Assembly (NCBI GenBank): GCA_947258805.1
Contig: CAMYJV010000001.1
Coordinates: forward strand, 1-53,279
DNA from: an uncultured Gammaproteobacteria bacterium
GTDB taxonomy: Bacteria > Pseudomonadota > Gammaproteobacteria > GCA-2729495
Direction of reading: 5' to 3'
Length of the DNA: 53,279 bases
The position numbers and the translations under genes were made by a program. Shown in pieces: positions 9,058 through 17,391 of the stretch. The notes under the pieces were generated by a model that searched no databases, was not told where the DNA came from, and saw nothing but the letters and a program-made list of their open reading frames with translations. Position 1 is the stretch's first letter, and each line of letters opens with the position of its first letter.

Positions 9058-9521
9058 TGTTTCACCTGATTCTCTACCGGCCTGAAATCCCGCCGAATAC
9101 GGGCAATATCATACGCCTGTGTGCGAATACGGGCTTTCGCCTGCACCTGGTCCGGCCACTGGGTTTCGAACTCGACGACCGGCAGCTCAGGCGTGCCGGC
9201 CTGGACTACCACGAATACGCAGACCTGGTGCTGCACGACTCCTTGGACGACTGCATCGACGCCGTGCAGCCAAGTCGCCTGTTTGCATTGACCACGCGTG
9301 GCACGAGGTTCTACACAGAACCGGCCTACGCGCAGGGGGATGCGTTCTTGCTTGGCTCTGAGACCCGGGGCTTGCCCGACGAGGTGCTGGATGCATTGCC
9401 GGAGCAGCGACTGCTGCGCATTCCGCTGCGCCCCGGTAACCGCAGCCTGAACCTGTCGAATGCGGCGGCCATCGCCGTGTATGAGGCCTGGCGCCAGAAT
9501 GGTTTCGACGGCGGTGACTAG
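9057..9521 (+). CDS. trmL: tRNA (cytidine(34)-2'-O)-methyltransferase
   Basis: SPOUT-class methyltransferase that modifies the wobble base of tRNA-Leu isoacceptors using SAM. The 154-residue product begins MFHLILYRPEIPPNTGNIIR, near-identical to the family start, and carries the knot motifs LLGSETRGLP and IPLRPGNRSLNLSNAAAIA. E. coli TrmL is 157 residues. The ATG at 9057 fits the family; a TTG four codons upstream is less likely. No clear ribosome binding site is visible. Its promoter must lie inside the divergent dihydroorotate dehydrogenase gene. The stop overlaps the gpsA stop end to end. Confidence 0.95.
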   Translation: MFHLILYRPEIPPNTGNIIRLCANTGFRLHLVRPLGFELDDRQLRRAGLDYHEYADLVLHDSLDDCIDAVQPSRLFALTTRGTRFYTEPAYAQGDAFLLGSETRGLPDEVLDALPEQRLLRIPLRPGNRSLNLSNAAAIAVYEAWRQNGFDGGD

Positions 9522-10555
9522 CGGTCGGCAGACGGCCCGGGTGTCCAGGCCGGGTCCGCCTCTTCGCGCAGGTCACGGTTCAGCAGTTCCGTGACCGCGT
9601 CGCTGACAGGCAGCGCTGCATACAGGATCCCGTATACCTGTTCGCAGATGGGCATTTCGACACCGAGCTTCTGCGCCACGCCGTGCACGGCCTTGGCCGC
9701 ATACACGCCTTCCACCACCTGGCCGATTTCAGCAGCTACCTCGTCAACGGCACGCCCGGCGGCAAGCCCCAGGCCCATGCGGCGATTGCGACTCTGATCA
9801 TCGGTGCAGGTGAGAACCAGGTCGCCCATCCCCGACAGGCCCATGAAGGTTTCCAGCTGCGCACCCAGGGCGACGCCGAGCCGGCACATTTCCGCCAGGC
9901 CCCGGCTGATCAGCGCAATGCGCGTGTTCGCGCCGTAGCCCAGACCGTCTGACAAGCCGGCGGCAATGGCCAGTACGTTCTTGACGGCACCGCCGACTTC
10001 GACACCCGCGAGATCCTGCGAGGTGTAAGTGCGGAAGGTCGGCCCGGCGAGCCTTTCGGCCATTGCGGCGGCAAATTCCGGATGCGTGGCGGCCACGGTC
10101 ATGGCGGTGGGCAGCCCGGCGCCGACTTCGCGGGCAAAGGTCGGGCCCGACAGCACGGCCAGCGGCGGTTCGTTGCCGAGCACGTCGCGCGCCACCTGGT
10201 GCGGCAGCATGCCGGTGTCCTGCTCGAAGCCCTTGGTGGCCCAGGCCACGCGATGCTCGGGGCGCAAACTGTCGCGCACCTGCGTCAATACCTGGCGAAA
10301 GGCGTGGCTGGGCACCACCAGCAGCAGGTCGCGGCTCGCCAGCGCGCGCTGGAAGTCGGCTTCTATTTCCAATGCAGCGGGAAACTCCGCGTCTGGCAGG
10401 TAGCGCTGATTGCGCCGTTCGCGCGCGAGGCGCTCCGGTTCGTCCTCCGCCCGGCCCCACAGCCTGGCGGTGCGCCCACCCCGGGCCAGCTGGATCGCAA
10501 GGGCCGTGCCCCACGAGCCGGCACCGAAGACCGCAATGTCGGGTTCGTCAGTCAA
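9518..10555 (-). CDS. gpsA: Glycerol-3-phosphate dehydrogenase [NAD(P)+]
   Basis: Cytoplasmic enzyme that reduces dihydroxyacetone phosphate to sn-glycerol 3-phosphate for phospholipid synthesis. The 345-residue protein has the Rossmann motif AVFGAGSWGTALA at the N-terminus, LSGPTFAREV in the middle, and the substrate-binding/catalytic stretch VGGAVKNVLAIAAGLSDG with GYGANTRIALISRG. It is the last gene of the yibN-like/grxC/secB/gpsA run, 7 bases after secB, an order shared with enterics. It converges on trmL with a 4-base overlap of stop codons. Confidence 0.97.
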   Translation of the reverse strand: MTDEPDIAVFGAGSWGTALAIQLARGGRTARLWGRAEDEPERLARERRNQRYLPDAEFPAALEIEADFQRALASRDLLLVVPSHAFRQVLTQVRDSLRPEHRVAWATKGFEQDTGMLPHQVARDVLGNEPPLAVLSGPTFAREVGAGLPTAMTVAATHPEFAAAMAERLAGPTFRTYTSQDLAGVEVGGAVKNVLAIAAGLSDGLGYGANTRIALISRGLAEMCRLGVALGAQLETFMGLSGMGDLVLTCTDDQSRNRRMGLGLAAGRAVDEVAAEIGQVVEGVYAAKAVHGVAQKLGVEMPICEQVYGILYAALPVSDAVTELLNRDLREEADPAWTPGPSADR

Positions 10556-10562
10556 ACCTTGT

Positions 10563-11036
10563 TCAGGCCTGGGTTGCCTGTCTGGCCGAGGCCTGCTCGT
10601 AGAGCGCCTCGAAATTAATGGGTTGCAACATCAGCGGCGGGAAACCGCCTTTGGCGACGGTGGACGAAATGGCTTCGCGTGCGTACGGGAATAGTGTGTT
10701 GGGACAGTACACACCCAGCAAGCGTTTCAGCTCTTCGTCCTGGTAGCCGCTGATCACGAACAGCCCCGCTTGGTCGAGCTCGGCAAGAAACACGGTCTTG
10801 CCGGCAATCTCGGCGTGGATGTTCAGGTGCAGCACGACCTCGAAGGCATCGTTGTCCAGGGCCCTGGCCGAGTGCCGCAGGTTGAGCTTCACTTCCGGTT
10901 CGCCGCCCGCGTTCTGCAGGGTCACCGGTGCGTTCGGGGCCTCAAAGGACAGGTCCTTTACGAACAACTGCTGCAGCAGGAACTGGCGGGTGCCGGCACC
11001 GTTGCCGTTCGTCGCAGGATTGGCGGGTTCATTCAT
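10563..11036 (-). CDS. secB: Protein-export chaperone SecB
   Basis: Tetrameric cytoplasmic chaperone that keeps Sec substrates unfolded and hands them to SecA. The 157-residue protein has an Asn-rich disordered start and then QLFVKDLSFEAPNAP, the classic SecB opening. Further motifs are EVVLHLNIHAEI, QAGLFVISG, LGVYCPNTLFPYARE and GGFPPLMLQPINFEALY. SecB is typical of proteobacteria with an outer membrane. It sits between grxC and gpsA with short gaps. Confidence 0.97.
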   Translation of the reverse strand: MNEPANPATNGNGAGTRQFLLQQLFVKDLSFEAPNAPVTLQNAGGEPEVKLNLRHSARALDNDAFEVVLHLNIHAEIAGKTVFLAELDQAGLFVISGYQDEELKRLLGVYCPNTLFPYAREAISSTVAKGGFPPLMLQPINFEALYEQASARQATQA

Positions 11037-11049
11037 GAGTTAAGCCTCG

Positions 11050-11328
11050 TCAACTGGCGTTTTCGCCCGACAGCAGCGGGTCCAGTTCGCCTGCGGCTTC
11101 CAGGGCGGCAAGATCGTCGTAGCCGCCAACATGCTGTTCGCCGACAAAAATCTGCGGGAAGGTGCGCAGGCCGGAACGCTCGACCATCTCTTTGCGCAGC
11201 TTACTATTGAGCGTGGCATCGAGCTCGGTAAATTCCGTTCCTTTCGCCTTCAGCAGCTCGCGGGCAGCGGCACAGTAGCCGCATAGTGCCCGGGTATACA
11301 TCGTGACTTCGGGTGCAGCCTTGGCCAC
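11050..11328 (-). CDS. grxC: Glutaredoxin 3
   Basis: Small glutathione-dependent thiol oxidoreductase, 92 residues, with the active site CGYC in TRALCGYCAAARELL, the cis-Pro loop RTFPQIFV, and GEQHVGGYDDL for glutathione binding. The active-site dipeptide is Gly-Tyr rather than the usual Pro-Tyr of GrxC (CPYC), which should alter redox behaviour; both cysteines are intact. Co-transcribed with the upstream rhodanese gene (2-base gap) and secB. Confidence 0.93.
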   Translation of the reverse strand: MAKAAPEVTMYTRALCGYCAAARELLKAKGTEFTELDATLNSKLRKEMVERSGLRTFPQIFVGEQHVGGYDDLAALEAAGELDPLLSGENAS

Positions 11329-11330
11329 GC

Positions 11331-11753
11331 TCAGTCCTTGTCACCGCTGATCAACGGCAAATTGTCCTGCTGCCACGCGGCCAGCCCGCCTTTCAGGCTG
11401 TAGGCGCTTTCGAAGCCTGCGGTGCGCAGCGGGTCAATACAGCGGCCGCTGCTGATGCCGTTGTCGCAGACGACAATGACCGGGCTGTTTTTCTTCAACC
11501 GCTTGTCGTCGGCCAGCGCATCGGGTGCCGCATGGATGGCGCCGACTATATGCCCCGAATCGAACTGGCCCTGGTCCCGCACGTCAACGACCCGGGCACC
11601 CTTGTTGATCAGCTGGACCGCCTGGGCCGTGCCCACCGCGACGAGGCCGCGCGTGCGCATGCGCAACTCGTAGAACATGACGGCCAGCGCCATCATGATC
11701 GTACCCGCGACCAGCAGCGGGTGGTTGTTGGTGAATTCGATGACTTGGTCCAT
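11331..11753 (-). CDS. Membrane-anchored rhodanese-like protein (YibN-like)
   Basis: A 140-residue protein with one N-terminal transmembrane helix (PLLVAGTIMMALAVMFYEL) and a rhodanese domain with VVDVRDQGQFDSGHIVGAIH and the active-site loop VVCDNGISSG with its cysteine. It probably transfers sulfane sulfur or acts in thiol redox chemistry at the membrane. I start at the ATG at 11753 (MDQVIEFTNNH), which matches the usual YibN start; an ATG four codons upstream is possible. It heads the grxC-secB-gpsA run, the same order as in enterics. Confidence 0.88.
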   Translation of the reverse strand: MDQVIEFTNNHPLLVAGTIMMALAVMFYELRMRTRGLVAVGTAQAVQLINKGARVVDVRDQGQFDSGHIVGAIHAAPDALADDKRLKKNSPVIVVCDNGISSGRCIDPLRTAGFESAYSLKGGLAAWQQDNLPLISGDKD

Positions 11754-11836
11754 CGGCGGGTCCATCGGCCGGTGCTTCGGCGGGCCGCGGATTATAACCC
11801 TGCCCGCGCCCCGCGCCGCGTTACACTGCGGCCCCG

Positions 11837-12979
11837 ATGCGATGGTTGCCTGTCACACTTCTCGCCTGCTGGCTCGTCGCCGCCACTACCCCGGCGTTGG
11901 CGGAGCAGGATGCTGCAACGGCCGAGCTGCAACTGGACCGCGTGCGCGAACAGATCCAGGCGCTGGAAAAAGCGGTGCAACGATCCGTTGCGGACCGGGG
12001 AGAATCCCAGCGCGCGCTGCGTGAAGCGGAGCTGGCTGCAGCGAAGGCCAGCAAGCGCGTGGAGGCCCTGGCCCGGGAGCGCCAGCAGGCCAGCGAGCGC
12101 CTCGCCGCGCTGCAGGCAGAAGAGCGTCGCGGTCGGGCCCGCCTGGCCGGTGAGCAGGATGTTCTCGCGCAGCAGCTGCGGGTGGCATACATGAGCGGCC
12201 GCGAAGAGTGGTTGCGGTTGGTGCTGAGTCAGCAGGACCCGGTAGACGCCGGCCGGCAACTGGTCTACTACGGTTATCTCACCCGGCAGCGCAGCAGTTT
12301 GATCGACACGGTGCGCCAGACCATTGCCGAACTCAATGCCACCGTTGCCGCCGCAACGGCAGAGCGAGAGCGGCTGGCCGCGCTGGAGTCAGAGCAGCGC
12401 AAACGACTGGGGCAGCTGGAAACGGCCCGCGCCGAACGGGCGGTCGCGGTGACAAAGAGGGAACAGGAACTGCAGGGCCGGCAGGGCGAGCTCGCGCAAT
12501 TGCGCGAGCAGGCCGCCGACCTGCAGTCACTGGTGGAGCAATTGCGCCAGGCCCTCGCGGAAATGAACCTTGGTGGGGCCGAGCCGTTCACGGAGCGCCG
12601 CGGTCAGCTGGCGTGGCCGGCCGATGGCCGGGCTCGCCATCGCTTCGGTCAGCTGCGGGCCGACGGCGGGCTCCGTTGGGACGGCACCCTGCTGGCCGCG
12701 CGCCCCGGCAGCGAGGTACGCGCCGTGCATTACGGCCGGGTGGTCTTTGCCGACTGGCTGAATGGCATGGGGCTGCTGGTGGTGCTGGATCACGGTGATG
12801 GCTACATGACCCTGTACGGCCACAACCAGGACCTGGTGCGTGACGTGGGCGAGTGGGTCGGCCCGGGTGAGCTGCTTGGGCACGTGGGAGATACTGGGGG
12901 GCAGGCGGAGGCCGGGCTCTACTTCGAGATTCGCAAGGACGGCAAGCCGGTGGACCCCAAGCGGTGGATGAAGCGATAA
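11837..12979 (+). CDS. envC: Murein hydrolase activator EnvC
   Basis: Periplasmic activator of cell-division amidases. The 380-residue protein has a signal peptide (LLACWLVAATTPALAE), a long coiled coil (about residues 25-240, rich in Arg, Glu, Gln, Ala), and a C-terminal LytM (M23) domain (about 250-375). The LytM domain is degenerate as in E. coli EnvC: LYFEIR occupies the place of the zinc-binding HxH motif, and RHRFGQLRADGGLRW lacks the HxxxD pair. It therefore activates amidases rather than cutting murein itself. It heads the envC-ctpA-yibQ run. Confidence 0.93.
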   Translation: MRWLPVTLLACWLVAATTPALAEQDAATAELQLDRVREQIQALEKAVQRSVADRGESQRALREAELAAAKASKRVEALARERQQASERLAALQAEERRGRARLAGEQDVLAQQLRVAYMSGREEWLRLVLSQQDPVDAGRQLVYYGYLTRQRSSLIDTVRQTIAELNATVAAATAERERLAALESEQRKRLGQLETARAERAVAVTKREQELQGRQGELAQLREQAADLQSLVEQLRQALAEMNLGGAEPFTERRGQLAWPADGRARHRFGQLRADGGLRWDGTLLAARPGSEVRAVHYGRVVFADWLNGMGLLVVLDHGDGYMTLYGHNQDLVRDVGEWVGPGELLGHVGDTGGQAEAGLYFEIRKDGKPVDPKRWMKR

Positions 12980-13098
12980 GTGGCTGATACAGATAAATAA
13001 ATCCCTGGGGACCGCGGGCGCGAATACGGGCTTGTGTCAATGTATAGTCCTAAGACCCTGTGCTAGAGTTTTTTCCGGGTCCTAAGCGCTTGCATTCG

Positions 13099-14361
13099 AT
13101 GTCATTGAAATTCCGGAGTTTCCTCGTGCTGGCCGTCGGCACCGTGCTGGGCCTCAGCCTGTCGCTGGGCGGCGGTGTGCTGGCCCAGCGGGACTTGACG
13201 GCGGAGTCCGAAGACCTGCGCAAGCCGCTGCCGTGGGACGAAGCCCGGTTGCTGGCCGAGGTGCTGGAGCGGGTCAAGCAGGAATACGTGGAGCCCGTGG
13301 ATGACCGCCAGCTGATGGAAGCGGCGGTGCGCGGCATGGTCATGGACCTCGACCCCCACTCGCAGTTTCTCGACTCATCGGAGTACGAAGAAATTCGCAT
13401 CAGCACCACCGGCAACTACTCCGGGGTGGGGCTGGAAGTGAACACCGATGACGGCGAAGTCGTCGTTGTCTCGCCCATTGAAGGCACCCCGGCCGATCGT
13501 GCCGGGCTGCAGGCGGGCGATGTCCTGCTGAGTATCGATGGCGTGCAGCTGGAAGTAGAGAGCCTCGGCGATACCATCAACCGCATGCGCGGCAAGCCCG
13601 GCACGCGGGTGGCGCTGACCGTGGCGCGGGAGGGCGAGCCGGGTCCGCTGGAGTTTCAACTCATTCGCAGTCACGTGCAGGTGCACAGCGTGCGTTCGGA
13701 GCTGCTGGCACCTGGCTATGGCTACCTGCGCATTACCCATTTCAGCGAGACGTCTTATAAAGACTTGCGCAAGGCCATCAAGGCACTGGAGCGCGCCAGT
13801 TCCGTGGAACTCGCCGGGCTGATCATCGACCTGCGCAACAACCCCGGCGGCGTGCTGGACAGCGCGGTGGAGATCAGCGACGCGTTTCTGGACAGTGGCG
13901 TGATCGTGTCTGCCAGCGGCCGCGGCCGCGGCGCGAATTTCCGCCACGACGCGCGGCCGGGCGATCTTCTGGACGGTGCGCCGATAGTCGTGATGGTGAA
14001 TGCCGGCTCGGCTTCTGCGTCGGAGATCCTGGCGGGCGCCCTGCAGGACAATTCCCGCGCGCTGATCGTCGGTGAGCGCACCTTCGGCAAGGGTTCGGTG
14101 CAGACCGTCATGCCACTGTCTAACGGCCGGGCAATCAAGCTCACCACGTCGCGTTACTACACGCCGTCAGGCGCCACGATCCAGGACCAGGGCATTACTC
14201 CAGATGCGCCGCTGGTAGACACCAGCCTGGCAGACGCCCTCGCTGCCGCCACGGAGCACCGCACGGAAGCAGGCGCGGCCCTGCTGCAAAAAGACGGACA
14301 ACTGCGCCAGGCGCTGGACGTGTTGCGCGGCGGCCGCGTAATGCACAGCAAGGCACAGTAG
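13099..14361 (+). CDS. ctpA: C-terminal processing peptidase (S41 family)
   Basis: Periplasmic serine protease with a Ser/Lys dyad. A signal anchor (LVLAVGTVLGLSLSLGGGVLA) is followed by a PDZ domain (about 95-170; GVGLEVNTDDGEVVVVSPIEG) and the protease core with NAGSASASEILAGALQ (catalytic Ser) and GERTFGKGSVQT (catalytic Lys). The ATG at 13099 gives 420 residues and places the signal at the very N-terminus; an in-frame GTG at 13060 would add 13 residues. Such proteases trim or degrade envelope proteins and commonly sit next to envC, suggesting a role in controlling murein hydrolases. Confidence 0.92.
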   Translation: MSLKFRSFLVLAVGTVLGLSLSLGGGVLAQRDLTAESEDLRKPLPWDEARLLAEVLERVKQEYVEPVDDRQLMEAAVRGMVMDLDPHSQFLDSSEYEEIRISTTGNYSGVGLEVNTDDGEVVVVSPIEGTPADRAGLQAGDVLLSIDGVQLEVESLGDTINRMRGKPGTRVALTVAREGEPGPLEFQLIRSHVQVHSVRSELLAPGYGYLRITHFSETSYKDLRKAIKALERASSVELAGLIIDLRNNPGGVLDSAVEISDAFLDSGVIVSASGRGRGANFRHDARPGDLLDGAPIVVMVNAGSASASEILAGALQDNSRALIVGERTFGKGSVQTVMPLSNGRAIKLTTSRYYTPSGATIQDQGITPDAPLVDTSLADALAAATEHRTEAGAALLQKDGQLRQALDVLRGGRVMHSKAQ

Positions 14362-14378
14362 GCGGACCGACTGCAACG

Positions 14379-15149
14379 ATGGCCGCCGCGTACCGCTGGC
14401 CCGTTCCGCTCCGGATCTTCGCCATGCTTATGTCATGGCTGTGCGTCGGTGTCGCGCTCGCAGATCCGCGCGTCGCGGTGATCATCGACGATCTCGGCAA
14501 CCTGCGAGGAGCGGGTGAGCGGACTGCCGCGTTAAACGGCCCGGTGGCCTTTGCGATACTGCCCCACACGCCCCACGCGGTGTACCTGGCCAAGCTGGCG
14601 AACGCCAGCGGCAAGGAAGTCTTGCTGCACCTGCCGCTGCAGCCGCTGGAGGCGATCAGCGTGGGCGGCATCGGCAATATCGAACTCGACCTGAGCCGGG
14701 GACAGTTCGCCCGTATCTTTGGCGCGAACCTGGCATCGGTCCCGTACGTCACGGGCGTGAACACGCATATGGGCAGCCTGATCACGCAGCACCCCGGGCA
14801 CATGTCGTGGCTGATGCGCGAACTCAATCAGCGCGATGACCTGTTTTTTGTGGACAGCCGGACCACGGCGGCGAGTGTGGCACTACAGATGGCGCTGGAG
14901 TATGGCGTACCCGCCACGCGGCGCGACGTGTTCCTCGATGACGACCCGGACCCGCGGGCGATCGCGGCGCAGTTCGACCGGTTGAAAAACCTTGCCCGCG
15001 TGCATGGCAGTGCGGTGGCAATCGGCCACCCGCGTCCCGGCACGCTGAGCTTTCTGGAACGCGCGCTGCCGCGCCTGGTGGACGAAGGCATCGAGCTGGT
15101 GCCGGTCCGGGCGATTATTCGCGGCCAGCAAATCCTGGCTGCACAGTGA
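14379..15149 (+). CDS. Divergent polysaccharide deacetylase family protein (YibQ-like)
   Basis: A 256-residue exported protein: a signal peptide (IFAMLMSWLCVGVALA), then RVAVIIDDLGNLRGAGE, FAILPHTPHA, KEVLLHLPLQP and GVNTHMGSLIT. These are conserved marks of the YibQ (DUF610) family, a divergent branch of NodB-like carbohydrate deacetylases. The substrate is unknown. It follows ctpA by 17 bases, completing the common envC-ctpA-yibQ arrangement, which points to a cell-wall-related role. Confidence 0.9.
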   Translation: MAAAYRWPVPLRIFAMLMSWLCVGVALADPRVAVIIDDLGNLRGAGERTAALNGPVAFAILPHTPHAVYLAKLANASGKEVLLHLPLQPLEAISVGGIGNIELDLSRGQFARIFGANLASVPYVTGVNTHMGSLITQHPGHMSWLMRELNQRDDLFFVDSRTTAASVALQMALEYGVPATRRDVFLDDDPDPRAIAAQFDRLKNLARVHGSAVAIGHPRPGTLSFLERALPRLVDEGIELVPVRAIIRGQQILAAQ

Positions 15150-15171
15150 GCCGGGCATTGCAGGTTGACTC

Positions 15172-15555
15172 TTGGATTTGAAAACCCTGGTTTGGGTAGG
15201 CTTCGGCGGCGCTATCGGGTCGGTGCTGCGCTTCATCGTCGGGGGTTGGGCACAGCGCTTCACGCCCTTCGGCCAGTTTCCGTTGGGCACGCTGACAGTG
15301 AACGTACTGGGCTGCCTGGCCATTGGCTTGCTCGGCGGGCTGGCGGATTACCGCCAGGCCCTGGATCCCGGCCAGCGGGCGTTCCTGATGATCGGGGTGT
15401 TGGGCGGCTTCACGACTTTTTCTGCTTTCGCCTTCGAGACCCTTGGTCTGGCCCAGGACGGCGCGCTGCTGCGGGCCGGCGCCAACGTGGTCATGCAGAC
15501 GCTGCTGGGACTGACGGCCGCGACGCTTGGCTATCTGGCCGCGCGCTTCCTGTGA
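15172..15555 (+). CDS. crcB: Fluoride efflux channel CrcB (Fluc)
   Basis: A 127-residue four-helix membrane protein with GGAIGSVLRFIVG, GTLTVNVLGCLAIGLLGG and GGFTTFSAFAFETLGL, the Fluc signatures (Asn in helix 2; Phe-box and central Na+ site in helix 3). It works as a dual-topology dimer that exports fluoride. The start is a TTG at 15172, with a second TTG two codons later; no ATG is available. No fluoride riboswitch is apparent in the short space after yibQ. A DUF190 gene follows directly. Confidence 0.93.
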   Translation: MDLKTLVWVGFGGAIGSVLRFIVGGWAQRFTPFGQFPLGTLTVNVLGCLAIGLLGGLADYRQALDPGQRAFLMIGVLGGFTTFSAFAFETLGLAQDGALLRAGANVVMQTLLGLTAATLGYLAARFL

Positions 15556-15564
15556 GGAAAGCTC

Positions 15565-15894
15565 ATGAACCTGACTGACGGACTGCTGCTGCGTATCTTC
15601 ATCGGCGAAAAGGATCGTTACCAAGACGAGCCCTTGCACCAATGGCTGGTTTCGGCAGCTCATAGTGAGGGGTTGGCAGGCGCCACCGTGCTGCGCGGGC
15701 TGGAGGGCTACGGCGCCGACAGCAAGTTGCACACTGCCCGCGTGCTGCGTTTGTCTACCGATCTGCCGCTGGTGGTGGAGATCGTGGACACGCCGGAAAA
15801 AGTCGAGGCTTTTCTGCCCGCGGTCGATCAGGCGCTGGAAGTGGGCCTGGTTACCATAGAAAAGGTGCGGATGCAGTTTTACCGCAAAGACTAG
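15565..15894 (+). CDS. DUF190 family protein
   Basis: A 109-residue cytoplasmic protein with the DUF190 pattern: LLLRIFIGEKDRYQDEPLHQ, AGATVLRGLEGYGAD, and a PII-like alpha/beta repeat ending VTIEKVRMQFYRKD. Members are often encoded beside crcB and are predicted PII-like regulators or partners of the channel. GAGGAAAGCTC precedes the ATG. The 9-base gap to crcB indicates one transcript. Confidence 0.88.
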   Translation: MNLTDGLLLRIFIGEKDRYQDEPLHQWLVSAAHSEGLAGATVLRGLEGYGADSKLHTARVLRLSTDLPLVVEIVDTPEKVEAFLPAVDQALEVGLVTIEKVRMQFYRKD

Positions 15895-15926
15895 CGTCCC
15901 GCCCCACGCTGGACAGGACGCTGCTG

Positions 15927-16187
15927 CTAGCTCAGCACATCGCCCTTCAGCAGGGTCAGTAAATCCATCCCGGTGGACACGCTTGCGACCACAATCAGTG
16001 CGCGGAACAACCGCCTGTGGGATTCATCCACGTTGTCGAGCCGGTCGTTCAGCGCCTTGATCTCCCGGCGCAGGAACTGCGCCCCATCGCCGGCGTGGTC
16101 ACGCGATGCGGCCGCTGCGGTGGCAACGGCCGCGCCACCAGCGGCCAGGGAGCCACTCAGGCGCGTCACAAAATCTCGTCGGTTCAT
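15927..16187 (-). CDS. Small protein with a twin-arginine signal, hypothetical
   Basis: An 86-residue protein of unknown function. It begins MNRRDFVTRLSGSLAAGGAA: a twin-arginine motif followed by a weakly hydrophobic stretch, consistent with Tat export. A charged amphipathic region follows (REIKALNDRLDNVDESHRRL), then a C-terminal hydrophobic segment (FRALIVVASVSTGMDLLTLL) that may anchor it. AGAGG lies 8 bases before the ATG. Genes for the Tat translocon are about 6 kb away. It stands alone between convergent and divergent neighbours. Confidence 0.65.
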   Translation of the reverse strand: MNRRDFVTRLSGSLAAGGAAVATAAAASRDHAGDGAQFLRREIKALNDRLDNVDESHRRLFRALIVVASVSTGMDLLTLLKGDVLS

Positions 16188-16390
16188 TGGCTAAGCCTCT
16201 GCGTTGGCGGCAGTCGGGGCCGGGACGCTCCTTGCTGCCCGTAACGGTGTTTTTAGCAGAGCGTGAACGAGGCCCCACCACCTGCCGGACAAGCTGACGC
16301 GCCGGCCGCCGCATCGCGCGCGAATGCTGATGCGAACGGCGCGGGCACAATAGACTCACGCGCGAACCCCGTCTACCGGTAAGCGAAGCA

Positions 16391-17275
16391 ATGAGCATTC
16401 TGGACAAGTTCCGCCGCAGTACTGCTAACGAGCCGTTCGTCAACAGCCCGATGCGCGACAACTGGTACCAGGCCAGTTCCTACTGGCCGTCGTCTTTTTC
16501 CCTGATCACCACGGTCAGCGAAGATGGAGAAACAAATATCGGCCCTTACCAGCTGACCTTCCCGTTCGAGATCATTACCGGCCGCGCGGTCATGGTGATC
16601 AGCCGGCAGGGTTCCAACACGGACCGAAACGTGAAGCGCACCGGGAAGTGTGCGCTGAACTTTGTGGAGTTTGACCGGCGCAACCTGAAGCAGATCGTCA
16701 ACCTGGGTTATCCTGGTCAGACCACCGCAGAAAAAATGCGCGACAACCCGTACGCGCTGGTAGACAGCCCGACCCCGGGTCGCGAGCCAGACGGCGAGCG
16801 CCTGCCGCAAATCCTGAAGGAAGCCTTTCAGGTCTACGAGTGCAGCTGGGACGAGGCGCAGCCCATCCGCGACGACGGCAAGACGCCCGAGTACCTGGTC
16901 CTGCGTATCGAGAACATATTGCTCAAGGAAACCTGGGCCAGGAACATCGAAGAAGGCACGACCCGAATGCCGAAGATGCCCATTACCTTTGGCTTCCGCG
17001 ACGGGGCCAAATTCTGGTTCGCGGAACTGAAAAAGCCGTTCTGGTTCCCGACGCCGACGGACAAGGGCGCGAAGGAGGAATCGATTCTCTATGAAGCCAA
17101 CCGGCTGAACCCGCAGGTTCAGTTCACCCGCGACGCGTGCAAACAGCTCACCGGGATACCCCGCCCGTTCATCAAGACCGCGCTGAAAGGCATCATCAAG
17201 CGAGCGCTGGAAGAAGGTATCACCGAGGTCGACCGTGACTTCGTGGAGCGCCTGAATAAAGAACGCGACAGCTAA
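16391..17275 (+). CDS. Flavin reductase-like domain protein
   Basis: A 294-residue cytoplasmic protein. Residues about 20-140 look like an FMN-binding flavin reductase domain (SSYWPSSFSLITTVSEDGETNIGPYQLTF, then VMVISRQGSNTDRNVKRTGKCALNFVE). The C-terminal part has no recognised motif apart from basic/acidic helices. Proteins of this kind bind FMN in a split-barrel fold and either supply reduced flavin or act as oxidoreductases; the substrate cannot be told. It stands as a single gene and the ribosome binding site is weak. Confidence 0.65.
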   Translation: MSILDKFRRSTANEPFVNSPMRDNWYQASSYWPSSFSLITTVSEDGETNIGPYQLTFPFEIITGRAVMVISRQGSNTDRNVKRTGKCALNFVEFDRRNLKQIVNLGYPGQTTAEKMRDNPYALVDSPTPGREPDGERLPQILKEAFQVYECSWDEAQPIRDDGKTPEYLVLRIENILLKETWARNIEEGTTRMPKMPITFGFRDGAKFWFAELKKPFWFPTPTDKGAKEESILYEANRLNPQVQFTRDACKQLTGIPRPFIKTALKGIIKRALEEGITEVDRDFVERLNKERDS

Positions 17276-17375
17276 AGTCCGGGCTAGCAGATAATCGCGC
17301 TGCAGGCCTACGTTTATAAGGAACGTCGCGGCGTGGCGGTGGCGCCCGGCCAGTACCAGGCGGCTGATCCGGTTG

Positions 17376-17391
17376 CGCGCATGAATGCGCG
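17376..17391. terminator. Short GC-rich hairpin between convergent genes
   Basis: CGCGCAT and ATGCGCG form a 7-base-pair inverted repeat separated by two bases, directly after the stop codon of the leftward gene at 17392 and within the convergent space after the flavin-reductase-like gene. There is no T-run, so a terminator role is only suggested by position. Confidence 0.3.

Noticed and set aside
15100..15175. A fluoride riboswitch upstream of crcB
   Set aside because: Only 22 bases separate crcB from yibQ, and I see no conserved riboswitch core in them or in the end of yibQ.
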